From contig NC_051071.1 in the NCBI RefSeq assembly GCF_004664715.2, forward strand, positions 30,878,161-30,942,160: a DNA stretch of 64,000 nucleotides, in the 5' to 3' direction. Position numbers and translations under genes: made by a program. This DNA comes from Peromyscus leucopus (taxonomy: Eukaryota > Chordata > Mammalia > Rodentia > Cricetidae). The notes below the pieces were generated by a model, which was not told the origin of the DNA, did no database searches, and saw only the letters and a program-made list of their open reading frames with translations. Below are positions 1-10,469 of the stretch, piece by piece; position 1 is the first letter of the stretch, and every line of letters begins with the position of its first letter.

Positions 1-618
1 TTACCACAGCTGCAAGTGAGTTCATGAGTGTAACAACATGTTACATCCTGAAGATATATTTTACAGTTTACCTGTTCTCTAGCTTTTTTTATTCTTTTTG
101 CCTTCTCCTCTGTGATGTTTCCTAGGCTTTGTGGGTGTATGTGTGTTGATAATGGTGTCTTCCTAGACTCTTAGGCATTTGTTTTGGGCTATTATGAATA
201 GTACCTTTACAGATATGTTTTTTGACAAACATATGTCGATACATGTTATATGTACATATAGTTGTTTCTATACATTTCTGGAATTTGTAATGCATATTAA
301 TGCTACTATCCTCAGTTTTCCCAAAGCAATTGCAGGTGATTTGTATTTTTACAGACACTAAATAAGGGTTTCAATTGTTTTACATCTCTGCTTACACTTG
401 GAATAGAACTTATTAAAAATATCTAAAAGTTTAGTTAATTTTGTGAGATCTAGCTGTAATTCATTGTGGCACTAGTTTGCATTTTTCTTATGAATAAAGA
501 TGTGAAACACCATTGCATACATTTGAGATTATCATCTGACAATGACTAGACAAGTCCAATTTGTCTGGATACTTTCAGTATTCCGTTTAGGAAATATTTA
601 CCTTCCCCAAGAAGCTGT
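1..618. other. Unassigned AT-rich DNA
   Basis: No repeat family, RNA gene or credible coding exon was recognised. The short open frames here have no domain and no splice context. Confidence 0.5.
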
Positions 619-891
619 TGTATAGATGGATTTGTTTTTTGGGCCTCTAGCTCACAAAAAAAATGAAATAGAGACTTATTATTAATTATGAAAGCTTGGC
701 TGATAGCTTAGGCTTGTTTCTAAGTAGCTCTTATAACTTAAATTAACCCATATCTTTTTAATCTACATCCTTTTACATGGCTCAGTTACCTTTATTCTGT
801 ACTGTCCATGCTGCCTTCCTCTCCATCTAACTGGCATCACCTTTCCTCTTCCCAGAGTTCTCCCTCTTCCCTGAACCCTGAAGTCCTATCT
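619..891 (-). mobile_element. Truncated LTR copy (left copy of composite)
   Basis: It aligns with the first 265 bases or so of the right copy, from the terminal TGTA through the block TCCTCTTCCCAGAG. It stops abruptly where the tRNA-like sequence begins. The part corresponding to the U3 end is missing. Confidence 0.55.
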
Positions 892-971
892 ATACAACCT
901 GGTCAGTTGGTAAGCTTAGCATGAAGCTCTTAATCTCAGGGCCGAGGGTTTGAGCCCCATATTGAGTGCCA
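892..971 (+). pseudogene. tRNA-Lys(CTT)-derived sequence with CCA end, joined to an LTR
   Basis: The plus strand resembles almost all of tRNA-Lys(CTT). The D arm is seen at 901-915, the anticodon loop CTCTTAA at 927-933 with CTT at 929-931, and the T arm GGGTTTGAGCCCC at 947-959. The 3' acceptor strand ends with non-templated-type CCA at 969-971. Differences are mainly transitions, as expected from CpG decay (for example CACG to CATA in the T-arm and acceptor region). The D loop carries a small insertion and the 5' acceptor strand is poorly matched, so no functional tRNA is expected. The CCA is one base from the LTR terminus at 973, the geometry of a retroviral primer-binding site read on the other strand. 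Lys(CTT) tRNA is a known primer for class II rodent retroelements. A plain tRNA retropseudogene landing here by chance is the alternative. Confidence 0.7.
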
Positions 972-972
972 T

Positions 973-1313
973 TGTAGTGAGTCTTTTTCTGTCCCGCCTT
1001 CCAGCTCCCAAATAATCACATGGAGACTTCTTATTAATTATGAAAGCTTGCCTGATACCTTAGGCTTGTTTTTTATCTAGCTCTTATAACTTCAATTAGC
1101 CCATTTCTATTCATCTACATGCTGCCATGTGGCTGATGGCTTGTTACCTTATCTCCTACATGTCATGCTTCCTCCAGGTCTCATGTCTCCATCCTTCTTC
1201 TTCCAAGCATCCTCTGTGCCTGGAAATCCTGCTTAGCTATTGCCCATTCAGTTCTTTATTAAACCAACCAGAGCAACTTATCTTTACACATTTTAATCAA
1301 ATATCTCACAATA
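973..1313 (-). mobile_element. LTR (right, fuller copy of composite)
   Basis: It runs from the terminal TGTAGTGAG at 973 to about 1313. On the minus strand it would start in a U3 near 1313, carry AATAAA near 1256-1262, and end in ACTCACTACA beside the primer-binding-site position. It has no coding capacity. Confidence 0.55.
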
Positions 1314-1692
1314 CTATTGTCTTGTATTACCACCTGTGAGCTTTTAATTTACACATCCTCAATAGATCTCTGATACTTCTGAAATTTTCTCTTCTGTAGA
1401 ATGTGAGGAAACAGGTATGGGTAATTAATTTGATACCCTTTCATGATAGAACCATGCATTTTATAGACGAGCTTTGGGATCAGTCAGAGGTCTGTGCATA
1501 TGTGAATCTTTTTTCTGGAATCTAGTCTATTTCTTTACTTCATCCGCAGTCTGACAGTGAGTGTGGTTGTCTTACCAGAGTTGTTATCTTGTAATATCAG
1601 TCATCCAGCTTTGTTTTTCTTCAGAATTATACTTATGTCACTTAACCCTTTTCATATCCACATTTATTTTCTTCTTTAAAAATATTTTAAAA
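1314..1692. other. Unassigned DNA
   Basis: Nothing recognised between the LTR and the B3 SINE. Confidence 0.5.
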
Positions 1693-1893
1693 ATTGGTGT
1701 GTATGTTTGTGAGTTTATGTAAGTGTAGGCTGCATGTGTGTGAATGTCTGCAGAGTCCAAAAGAAGGCTTGGATCTCCTGAAGCTAGTGTTACAGACAGT
1801 TGTGAGCCATCTGATTTGTGTGTTGGGAGCCAAACTTGCATCCTCTGGAAGAGCAGGAAGTGCTCTTAACCACTGAATAATTTCTTCAGCCCC
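1693..1893 (-). mobile_element. B3-type SINE
   Basis: The right end, GTGCTCTTAACCACTGA followed by TTCTTCAGCCCC, is the complement of the tRNA-derived head shared by B2 and B3 SINEs. The internal stretch GTGAGCCATCTGATTTG and the TG-rich left end fit B3 on the minus strand. It is diverged and shows no clear target duplication. Confidence 0.75.
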
Positions 1894-3348
1894 TACAAAT
1901 TTATTTTCATAAATATATTTTTATAAATTAAGGTATACATTTATCATTATTTATTATTATTTTGTGTATATGTGTGTATGATATGTATATGTGGGCAGAC
2001 TTGCTATGCTGGTGGTAGTGATGGGGTCTCAGCTGATGGAAAATTGCTTCAAGCATTGAGGAATACTCTGCTAAGCTCAAATGAGGAAATTTTATGAAGG
2101 TAAGCTACAGTGATCAGATATTGCCTGAGGGTGTGTGAAAGTGTTTCATCTATTGCAGATTGTCAGAATAGGGTAAAAAAAATGGAATTGTGTGAGGAGA
2201 ATTCTGAATGCTTCTAAGGAACTCCAAGAAAACAGGACAAGAATCTTGTGACCTCAGTTTCTTCAAAACATAGAATTGTTCTTGGAATGTGGTTTCATGC
2301 TCCTCCCAGGTGTAGTAGATAGGAGTAAATTTACTTCAGATTATTCATTACAACTGGCTATTGTTATTTGTCTAGATGCCTCTATGGAAAAACATGTTTC
2401 GCCACATGCAGCTGTAGCTTGTTCTTGTGATTGTACACTTAACTCATGTGATTCTTCTTAACCCTCAGAGTATAAATTGTCTGTTGCTTTGAATAAAGTT
2501 GGTCATTGCATGAGACTATAGTTCACCTCATTTATCAGTTCCAGTCTCCTATGTCCCAACACCTCTAGATGGGTGAACAGTTGACGATCAGATACTGAGG
2601 GTGAACAAACTGAGTCAAAATTCTTAATGTAATTGGAGTCCAAAGACAGAGACAGAAGTCCAAAGTTGAGCCGAGGCAAGCAATAGGCTCAGAAGAACCT
2701 AAGAAAAATCGGATCAAGGTAAGAAACCTACCAATGTTATCATTTACTTTCTAATATCAAGAAAAGTTCCCAGTATTCCATCTTTCATACCATAATTACT
2801 ATAGATTCATTTTAAAGAAATGGATATGTTTTCAGCATAAGGAAGTTCATTTCTGTTTTTATCTTTCTAGAGCACCTAAAAACATAAATGCATATTGACT
2901 TTCATCAACTGTGTTCTCTGTACTCATTGAAATATCCATAAAAGGTTCTTCTTTAATTTTTTAATGTGGCAAATTAGACTGATTAATTTAAAAATGATAA
3001 CTATCCTTGAATAGCTGGAATAAACCCTCCATTCTTATGTTTGCTCTTTATGTATCATGCATTGGTTTGGTATGATACTATTTAACAAGATTATATGTGT
3101 GTTCAGTAGATGGACTGATCAGTCATTTTCATGTACACTTGAAAATAATATTTTAGTCAACAATATGCCACATGATATTTTATTCAGCAATAGGCTGTGT
3201 GTATAATGGTGTTCCTCTAAAATTATGTTGTGCAGTGATGTTGTACTCCTCTTTGTTTGGTATAACCACACACTGTGATTGATGTTCATGTGATGATGGA
3301 ATTGTCAAATGGTGCATGTCTTAGAATATATCTTTGTGATAAAGGGAT
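1894..3348. other. Unassigned AT-rich DNA
   Basis: No repeat family or exon recognised. Short T- and TA-rich runs only. Confidence 0.5.
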
Positions 3349-3422
3349 GCATCTATCCATCCATCCATCTATCTATCTATCCATCCATCCATCCATCCAT
3401 CCATCCATCCATCCATCCATCC

Positions 3423-3479
<57 letters not shown>
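3349..3479 (+). repeat. Compound tetranucleotide satellite (ATCC)n-(ATCT)n
   Basis: Interspersed ATCC and ATCT units are followed by about eleven ATCC and then about fourteen pure ATCT units. The long pure ATCT run suggests length polymorphism. The two open frames across it are artefacts of the repeat. Confidence 0.95.
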
Positions 3480-4434
3480 GTGTGTGCACTTTTGCTGACC
3501 GATTTGGAGATTGCAGTTACAACACCTTATCTATACTACTCTGTTTCTGTTCTTGGGAAGAGTGGGCATGAGGTAGGTATTGTTTTATAGAAAGACTTTT
3601 ATTTCAAGTTAAGTTCCTGTACTAGATTCAATCATCTTCGTGTCTTCTACTTGATGTAGTGCTAATATTAAATGTCTTCCTCCCCTCCTCAAGCCCTCTC
3701 TTTTGCTTGACAAATTCCTTTATTTTTGTGACTATAGTGTTTCTTTGTGGGTCTCATGATGACAAGTTCATTGTACTTTAATTTTTTTTCTAAAACTGTA
3801 TAAATATTTGGTTTGTTTTCATTTTGGAAGATAGTTTAATTTTTATTAAACAAAGTATTCTAAATTAACCTTTGTTTAATATCTAAAAATTCATTATACT
3901 GTTTTTGACTTTTATAATTGCTAAGAACTCAGAACAGATTTCTTTCTACTTCTGCTCTTTTGATTTCTCCCAAATAATATTTTCTAAAAGATGTTCATTG
4001 ATGTTATCTTTGTGATTTTAAATTTTTCTTGTATTTATGTTGTTCTGATTCTAGGACACTTTTGATGTGGTGCTTGCCTTTCTTTGACTTGGGAAAATTC
4101 CCATGTCATGCTGTCTTAATATTCTGCTCAATGTTCTCTTTATTTCCTGTAAAAAAAAAGTTATGCACACATAGATATGTCTTCCATATTCCAGATACAC
4201 CCTCCACTTGTTTCTCTATATTTGTTTCCTTACTCTGTGACCCAACATAGATTATTTTATTAAAAGATTATTTATATTCCCATTCACTAATTCCTTTGGC
4301 TTTCTTTAATCTTCTTTGGTTTCTAATTTCAGTTGTAGAATTTTCATCTGGCTTTTTAAAATAGAATTTTTAAAACCATTCATACTCTCCCTACTATTAT
4401 GTATTTTGTTGAATTCACCAATCATAGTTCCTTT
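3480..4434. other. Unassigned AT-rich DNA
   Basis: No recognised repeat family. It may hold strongly decayed LINE sequence but I cannot support that. Confidence 0.45.
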
Positions 4435-4445
4435 AAAGATTATCT

Positions 4446-4622
4446 GGCCGGGCGGTGGTGGCACACGCCTTTAATCCCAGCACTCGGGAGGCAGAGCCAG
4501 GCGGATCTCTGTGAGTTCGAGGCCAGCCTGGGCTACCAAGTGAGTCCCAGGAAAGGCGCAAAGCTACACAGAGAAACCCTGTCTCGAGAAAAAAACAAAA
4601 AACAAAAAAAACCCAAAAAAAC
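4446..4622 (+). mobile_element. B1 SINE, young, full length
   Basis: It begins GGCCGGGCGGTGGTGGCACA and contains TTTAATCCCAGCACTCGGGA, GAGTTCGAGGCCAGCCTGG and ACACAGAGAAACCCTGTCTC, then an A-rich tail. The 3' portion AGGAAAGGCGCAAAGCTACA is the variant I associate with cricetid rodents. It is flanked by AAAGATTATCT at 4435-4445 and 4623-4633, the target-site duplication. The A and B boxes of the pol III promoter are largely preserved. Confidence 0.95.
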
Positions 4623-4634
4623 AAAGATTATCTG

Positions 4635-4974
4635 AAGGTACAATTGCCTGATCAGGTCTTGTTAACTTTCTGTTATTTATTCATTTCGTTTCTTTTGTTA
4701 TTTGGTTTCTAACTTGGCATGACCTACATCTTTTCATTAATTACACACAAATGTGTTTAGAAAATTTTAGAGGTTCTGGATGACATTTCTTACTTATTTT
4801 CTGAAAGTCATATAAGCTATTGGAAGAATCCTCTTTTAATTAAGCCTATATTTCTGGCTGTGGTTGCATGCATCTTTTATGCATTCCCTTATTTTTGGGA
4901 CTAGCCTGTGGATGTTCTCAATTGAAAATCTGGGTTTTCCTCCCAAATCTTTACCAGAGAATCTTTGTGTCACA
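4635..4974. other. Unassigned DNA
   Basis: AT-rich, nothing recognised between the B1 and the L1 3' end. Confidence 0.5.
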
Positions 4975-5596
4975 ATAGATGTCAATTAAAATGGAGACCC
5001 ACAATTGGTCACTCTGTGGGGGAGTTAAGGAGTGAGGCATTTCCATTTCTAAATGGGATGTCATTATCTTCCTTCCTCTAAGGTTCAGGGATCATCATGA
5101 AAGAGAGGTAGCAGGCTTGGAAGAGCCAGAAGCAGTGGGCATCTACACTGAAACATTATTTATCAGACATAACAGGGCTGCTGCACACATGATTTCAGTA
5201 GCTGTGATGGAATGCAGAAAACTCCTCAAGATCAAGCCAGCCAAAATTCCAGCATGGGGGCTGGAGAGATGGATGCCTGAGCCATTAAAGGCTAGGCTCA
5301 CAACCAAAATTCCAGCATGGATTGGGGAGGAGCTCATGAAGTTCACCTCTGGATGAGGGGCTGACTAGTGGCAATTGGTGGTTGTTGGGTGAGGGAGAGT
5401 CAGTTTTCTTCAGGGATGTCATTCCTGAGAGGCTACCCATCCTACAGAAAATGATCCTACATGCATGAATATACAGGCAGTACCAAATGGACTCAGTAGG
5501 TTTAACAGGGCATGGAATTGGGAAGGGGAGGAATTAAAGGAGTTAAGGAGGGTGTATTTGACAAAGATGCATTGTATGAATTATAAATCTCCCAAA
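4975..5596 (+). mobile_element. L1 3' UTR, Lx-type, 5'-truncated
   Basis: Phrases typical of the Lx-type rodent L1 3' UTR occur in order: GAGACCCACAATTGGTCA, AGGGATCATCATGAAAGA, CAGACATAACAGGGCTGC, CCAAAATTCCAGCATGG, then GCAGTACCAAATGGACTCAG and a tail CAACAAAAAAAAA. There is no coding part. The element is interrupted at 5258-5303 by a small RNA retrocopy. It is old enough to be clearly diverged. Confidence 0.75.
5258..5303 (+). pseudogene. 3'-truncated 4.5S(I) RNA retropseudogene
   Basis: The 46-bp insert starts GGGCTGGAGAGATGG and continues GAGCCATTAAAGGCTAGG then CTCACAA, matching the 5' half of the rodent 4.5S(I) nuclear RNA, a B2-related pol III transcript. It stops where the RNA enters an ACCAAAA stretch. 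A perfect 17-bp direct repeat, CCAAAATTCCAGCATGG, flanks it at 5241-5257 and 5304-5320. The host L1 sequence gives the empty site directly. It has no A-tail, which fits the tailless retropseudogene class made from truncated small RNAs. A five-base difference after GAGATGG departs from the RNA as I remember it. Too short to be functional. Confidence 0.8.
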
Positions 5597-6094
5597 CAAC
5601 AAAAAAAAATCCTGAGCTTTCTATCAGTACTTTTCTTCTTTTCTGTGGTGGGCTCTGGGCTCAAGCTTTAATTCCCTATCAGCTAAAGACTGCCTAAATC
5701 TCTGCTTAGCTTTTTAGCCTTCCAGCAGCTGCTTTTGCTTGATTTTTCTCTCTGGACCTGCATGACTGCATAGTCTTGAAGTCAGGAAGCAATTTTTGGG
5801 AGCAAGTCATGAGCGTAATTTTCTTCTGTGACCAGGAGCTTTCCAGTCTTAGCTGTTGTAATCATTATTAATTCTCATTTCTCCTTCCAGCCCAGTGAGA
5901 CTTTGCAAGTTCCATGCTGCCACCTTCTCTTTGTCCCCTGTGGTTTTTCCCCCCCTTGCATATTGGCAAGATCCCAAAGGAAAACAGTTGTCTTGGAAAT
6001 GGATTCACTGCAATATTTTCCCCGTTTCTGGGATTCATGATCCCTTTGTTTTTCCTACCTGCATTCCTATTTCTTGATGTTTTCAACAAGTGCC
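5597..6094. other. Unassigned DNA
   Basis: Nothing recognised. Overlapping open frames at 5828-6123 have no domain or splice context. Confidence 0.5.
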
Positions 6095-7060
6095 ACTCCC
6101 AAACCAGAGTTCTTGTATCTTAAAATATTACACACAACCCCCTCACCCTCAACCCCACACAAAGGGCACTTTAAGGTTTACAGAAAAATATAGAGAGGTT
6201 TCCTATATATTGCTGACCCCACATATGCACAGCCCTTCCCACTACAAACGAGCTTGCTGTAGAGGAATGGTTGTAAGCACTGATGACTTACTGATGCACT
6301 GTTGCACCTAGATCCTGTACTCACATTAGGGTTTGCTCTCGGTGTGCACATCCCATAGGGCTTGACGAGTGTATGAGGACACATTTCCACTGTCTGTGAT
6401 CTCTCATCTATCCTTCTCTGTTGAATCCTGGCAGCCACATATATTTTCCTATTGTCTCTCCAGTTTTGATTTTTACAGGACGTCATGTGGTTGTCATCAT
6501 GGAGGACCTAGCCCTTTTAGATGGGCTTCTTTTATTTAGTGACATGAATTTAATTTTTTTCTGTTGTTTTCATAGCCTGATAGCACATTTTATTCCTTAG
6601 CACTAAATAGAATACTCCACTGTATAGCTATACCATATTTTGTTTATCCATTCAGTTACTGAGGGATATCTTGGTTATTTCTAAGTTTTGACATTTATTC
6701 TACAAAGCTACTATAAACACTGATGTGAAGGGTTTTGTGTAGACACACGTTTTCTACTTCCTTATCTATCTTCTTAGATGAATGCCAAGAATTATAAAAT
6801 ATCTTATCTTTAGAAAATATTTTGTCTGACTCTAAGTTGTACTTAACAGAAGGATTAATGTGACATAAACTACTCAAAATACCTGGGGCTTTTTATTGAC
6901 TTTGAAGACTACATAGAATAGCACTTCTTGACTATAGCACAATCATTTGGTCCTTGTTGGATGTCTAGTCTTTTACTATCATAAATAATGTTGCACAGAG
7001 ATTCATCTAACAAAATTCTGTGCAACTACAGCACAGAATACTGGCAGAGGGGTAAATATA
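6095..7060 (-). mobile_element. Ancient mammalian L1 (L1M type), 3' UTR and ORF2 end remnants
   Basis: Reading the plus strand as the complement of L1, the order fits the old L1M 3' UTR: TTTACAGAAAAATATAGAGA, CATTAGGGTTTGCTCT, CCATAGGGCTTGACGAGTG, TTTGTTTATCCATTCA, TCTTGGTTATTTCTAAG and CTACTATAAACACTGATGTG. A further diverged piece lies at 6950-7060 around CATAAATAATGTTGCACAG. No reading frame survives. Confidence 0.7.
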
Positions 7061-7407
7061 TTTTAATATCACCTTTTGTCTATATTGTATTGGTGAGAAC
7101 TCAGTTCTGTGCCTTTAACCTAATTTCAATGTAGCCTGAAAAATAGGCTTTTGGGTGCACAAAGAAAATGCTATGGTGAACATAGTACTGTGTTTTCTAA
7201 GTGATTTTTAACTCATTTTCTTGTGTTACACTCTTACACAACTTAATCCTAACTACCACTGAAGAGGCCCCAGCAGATCAGCTCTGAATGCAATATTGAT
7301 CTGTGCAAGTGTATTAAGTTATAGTAACTCAAAGTAAGGCAGTTTTGTATTTCAGTTACTTTTTTCTTTGCAACATGGAAAGGGAAGGATTGAGGGAGGG
7401 AGGGTGA

Positions 7408-7411
<4 letters not shown>

Positions 7412-7465
<54 letters not shown>
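7412..7465 (+). repeat. (GA)n microsatellite
   Basis: About 27 GA units, preceded by a GGGA-rich lead-in from 7382. Polypurine on the plus strand. Confidence 0.95.
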
Positions 7466-7467
<2 letters not shown>

Positions 7468-7929
7468 CGAGTCTCATATTCAATGCTTCAGGTTGGAAGG
7501 CTGAGGACCGCTCCTTCATCTCCAGCTTTATTTTGTTTGTTTAGAACCATTTAGATCTGTGTTGAATGACATGACTTTAAGTGTTAAGTGCCTCCTTAGC
7601 TCCCAGCCTGAAGTTCCAGGTTAGGGCCTTTCAAGTGGCTCTCTTTAGAGTTGTTGGTTTTAATCCACAGTGAGAGGGTGGCCTGAGTGGGAGCCCCACA
7701 GCCTGGTGTGAAAGCTCTCCTTGGCAGAGGAGCATCCTTGAGTCCTCATCTGGCTTTGTGTCATTCACTTGTCTTTTCACAGACTGGGAGTTAACAAGCC
7801 CAGGAGCAGGACCCCAGTGAGGACGTCACTCCTGTGTGCCTTCTGGGAGCCATCCCAATTGTTTCAAAGTTTATACCAAGAAGCGAGTTGCTCAATTAGG
7901 ATCCCATTTATGCTATTTCTAGGTCTTGG
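7466..7929. other. Unassigned DNA
   Basis: Moderate-GC sequence with no recognised family. Confidence 0.45.
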
Positions 7930-8087
7930 AACTGAGGAAAGTTGGTTATCTATATATCCGTCTTCAGGTCTTTAAACTATAGAAGAGTAACAGTATTGTC
8001 CCTGGAGGTCTCTTGAGGATTCAATGAGATAATCTATTAGAAATGGTTTAAATACTGCCTGGCATATCATAAGCCTGTAGATGTAAC
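7930..8087 (+). mobile_element. MIR SINE fragment
   Basis: The 3' half of MIR is recognisable: TGAGGATTCAATGAGATAAT followed by AATACTGCCTGGCATAT. Strongly diverged, as expected for this old mammalian SINE. Confidence 0.6.
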
Positions 8088-8189
8088 CGTCTTATTAAAT
8101 AAGAAACACAGAGCCAGTGGAGGCCAGGAGCAGACGGGCACCCACATAAGCCCTGTATAAATGTTGGTTGGCTTTGTTAAAAATAATAA

Positions 8190-8365
8190 TCATTAATTAT
8201 TTTTTCATTGAGTCTCTATACTTTTCAAGGTAGATGTTTTAGTCTTTTCAGATAGTTTAGTTTTACTCTTTCACAGATGAGAAAATGAAGGAAGAAGGGA
8301 GTGGTGGCACTTCCTTTTTAACCACACGCAATTGGAATTCAAAATCAGGACCTGTGAACTAGCAA
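8190..8365 (-). mobile_element. MIR SINE fragment
   Basis: The complement of the MIR core is seen in TTTCACAGATGAGAAAATGA and, further on, GGAATTCAAAATCAGGACC. Confidence 0.5.
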
Positions 8366-8479
8366 CAACGAATGTTTTGGAGAGTGTAACACTTCGAGCT
8401 AAGGAGAGTTAGATGGCATTAATTGGATGTCATATGCTTGTTTAACTTTCTAGACTTAGGAAAGTGTGGGTGACTGACA

Positions 8480-8720
8480 AAGTCTATTTAACTTTGGGTC
8501 GAATAGTGCAGGGTTTGTATTCAGCCAGTTTTAGATACAGACTCAGATTCTAACAACTCGCTATTAATTGTTTGATTTTTGACCTGTTGAGGCCCTAACT
8601 TCCTGATCTTCAATACCCTCTAACCCAGTTTATACAATGTGGGAATGATTAGCAAAGGCCACAGAACATTATATGCTCTCAAAATCTTTTAGGTGCTACA
8701 GCAGATCTTAAAGTACCCCT
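8480..8720 (+). mobile_element. MIR-like fragment
   Basis: A faint MIR layout on the plus strand: a CAGACTCAGATTC region, a CTTCCTGATCTTCAATA region and GTGGGAATGATTAGCAA. Low similarity. Confidence 0.4.
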
Positions 8721-9277
8721 ACTTCTCCGTGTGTGCATTAACACCTTTAACCACATAACATTTCAGTGCCTTAAACATTAGACTCAGCCATGGCTAACAG
8801 GAGTGGGTCGAAATATCAGGATCCCAGTTGTAACATGGGACTTTGCACCATGTGGTAACTACTCGGCCATTCCATTTCTTGGGAAGGAAGAGGGCTGGGA
8901 ATTGAGTCTGACTATATGCCATTCAATCATACATATGAAACTAATCCCCATTAAACTTGGGACATTGAGATTTGGTGGACATATTGATGTGAGTTGGTGG
9001 TAGGTGGAACATATACCCATTATGCCAGGAGGATGCCCTGATTCCATAGGCAGAAGGCAGGGAAATTGTGTTCAGGACTCTCATAGATGTTGCCTCACAG
9101 TACAGGGTAACACTTTTCTAAGTTATAGCAAACTTCAGGGTGGGTACTGTGATTATTTCCTAGATTTGTAGCCAGCTGAGAATTGCAGGTGGCCCAGGGG
9201 TGCCTGGATTTGGCTGCTGTCTGCTTGGAATGCAGTTTGTTGGCCACTGTGGCTTTACTTCATGAGGTTTGAGGATT
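8721..9277. other. Unassigned DNA
   Basis: Nothing certain. A weak MIR-like trace near 9085-9170 was not strong enough to call. Confidence 0.45.
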
Positions 9278-9407
9278 AGTATTTTAATTGCACAATACTA
9301 TTTATATATCTTTCTAAAAAATGAAGTTTTAAAAGGGCTAAATATCTTGTTCACCCCACTCAGTTTTAGTTCCCTTCCTTTAAAAATAAACCACTCTGCA
9401 TAGCTAC
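9278..9407 (+). repeat. Local direct repeat, copy 1
   Basis: About 130 bp found again at 9910-10040. Shared blocks include GCACAATACTATTTATATAT, AATGAAGTTTTAAAAG, ATATCTTGTTCACCCCACT and TTCCCTTCCTTTAAAA in the same order and spacing. Confidence 0.9.
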
Positions 9408-9612
9408 ATACTGCTCCCCACTCTTTTAAAATGTGTTTATGCACTTAAGAATTTATGGCCAACACAGTGTTATCTTGTGTTTGCTTTTCTTTTGACATGA
9501 AAAGCAATATATTTTTACATTTATCAGAATTTTGAGTTTTTCTTTTACTCAGAAATGCTTTTTGAACATCAAATATTTATAGTTACCTCATTAAAAATAG
9601 AACATCAACAGC

Positions 9613-9647
9613 AAAAAAAAGAAAAAGAAAAAGAAAAAGAAAAAACC
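9613..9647 (+). repeat. A-rich (AAAAAG)n tract
   Basis: Runs of five to eight A separated by single G. It could be a retroposon tail but no body is recognised upstream. Confidence 0.85.
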
Positions 9648-9909
9648 CTCTTTGCCTATCTAGTCCCCTATTGATGGACATGCAGATTTCTTTCTAATTT
9701 TAACCTCTGCTTCAAATTGTGATGAAACAAACATTTATACTTGCTTCGTAGACTGTGCTGGAGAGTTTTTCCTAGGGAAGGCATCTCTGAACAAATCTGC
9801 TTTGTGCCATTGAAAATTTGACTGACCTTTCGATTGTGTTTTGGCCCCAGTGAAAATCATTTATTTAGTGATAGTTGGCTGATTAGAATCAAAGCCCAGG
9901 AATTCCTGT

Positions 9910-10040
9910 AGTATTTTAACTGCACAATACTATTTATATATCTTTATGACAAATGAAGTTTTAAAAGTACTAGATATCTTGTTCACCCCACTTCTAATGT
10001 TAATTCCCTTCCTTTAAAACTAAACCATTCTGCATAGGTA
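9910..10040 (+). repeat. Local direct repeat, copy 2
   Basis: Partner of 9278-9407, 632 bp downstream in direct orientation, with scattered substitutions and a few small gaps. Confidence 0.9.
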
Positions 10041-10245
10041 ACCATTCGGAACAACAGTGACACAGATCACTGTCAATTTTCCAGCGGGGACAGAAATTTA
10101 TTTCTTTGACTAGAAGAAAGCATTTTATTTTGGCTTATTGTAAATTGAAGGCATTTGGAAAGTATTGACTTTTAGGGAAAAAATGAATAAACCTTTTGTT
10201 AGTATTTGTTATTTTATAACTTGCACTTAAATTTGCTTGTATATT

Positions 10246-10288
<43 letters not shown>
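10246..10288 (+). repeat. (GT)n-(GA)n microsatellite
   Basis: About seven GT units run directly into about fourteen GA units. Confidence 0.95.
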
Positions 10289-10289
<1 letters not shown>

Positions 10290-10404
10290 CGGGGGAAGTA
10301 TGTACATGTAGCTAGACTTAACATACTTGGGAGAAGGATGGTAATTTAAAGGTGAGGTTCTATGCCCTTGAATTTCTTACCCAACTCTTGAAAGTGATAG
10401 TCAT

Positions 10405-10469
10405 GAGTGTGTATTCAGACTGCTATGACAAAATGCTGATGGTGTGTCTTAAAGAACAGATATTTACTT
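10405..10469 (-). mobile_element. MaLR-type LTR, left piece
   Basis: The start of the complement of a MaLR LTR, CAGACTGCTATGACAAAATG then ACAGATATTTACTT. It resumes after an L1 insertion at 11569. Confidence 0.6.

Larger units (their letters stand above)
619..1313 (-). mobile_element. Composite LTR - tRNA-Lys - truncated LTR unit
   Basis: Two copies of one LTR-like sequence lie in the same orientation at 619-891 and 973-1313, separated by a tRNA-Lys(CTT)-like sequence at 892-971. Both copies begin with TGTA on the plus strand and share GAGACTT, TTAATTATGAAAGCTTG and AGCTCTTATAACTT in the same order. The right copy continues about 80-100 bp further, past TTTATTAAACCAA, which gives AATAAA on the minus strand, so the element sense is taken as minus. 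Read on that strand the order is full LTR, one spacer base, complement of the tRNA 3' end with CCA (where a primer-binding site belongs), the rest of the tRNA, then a truncated LTR. The right boundary near 1313 is approximate and no target duplication was found. The LTR looks like a rodent retroviral family that I cannot name. Confidence 0.65.

Noticed and set aside
892..971. Functional tRNA-Lys gene
   Set aside because: The D loop has an insertion, the acceptor strands no longer pair and CCA is encoded, so it is a reverse-transcribed relic.
3275..3590. Two Ser/Ile/His-rich frames
   Set aside because: Translations of the ATCC/ATCT satellite.
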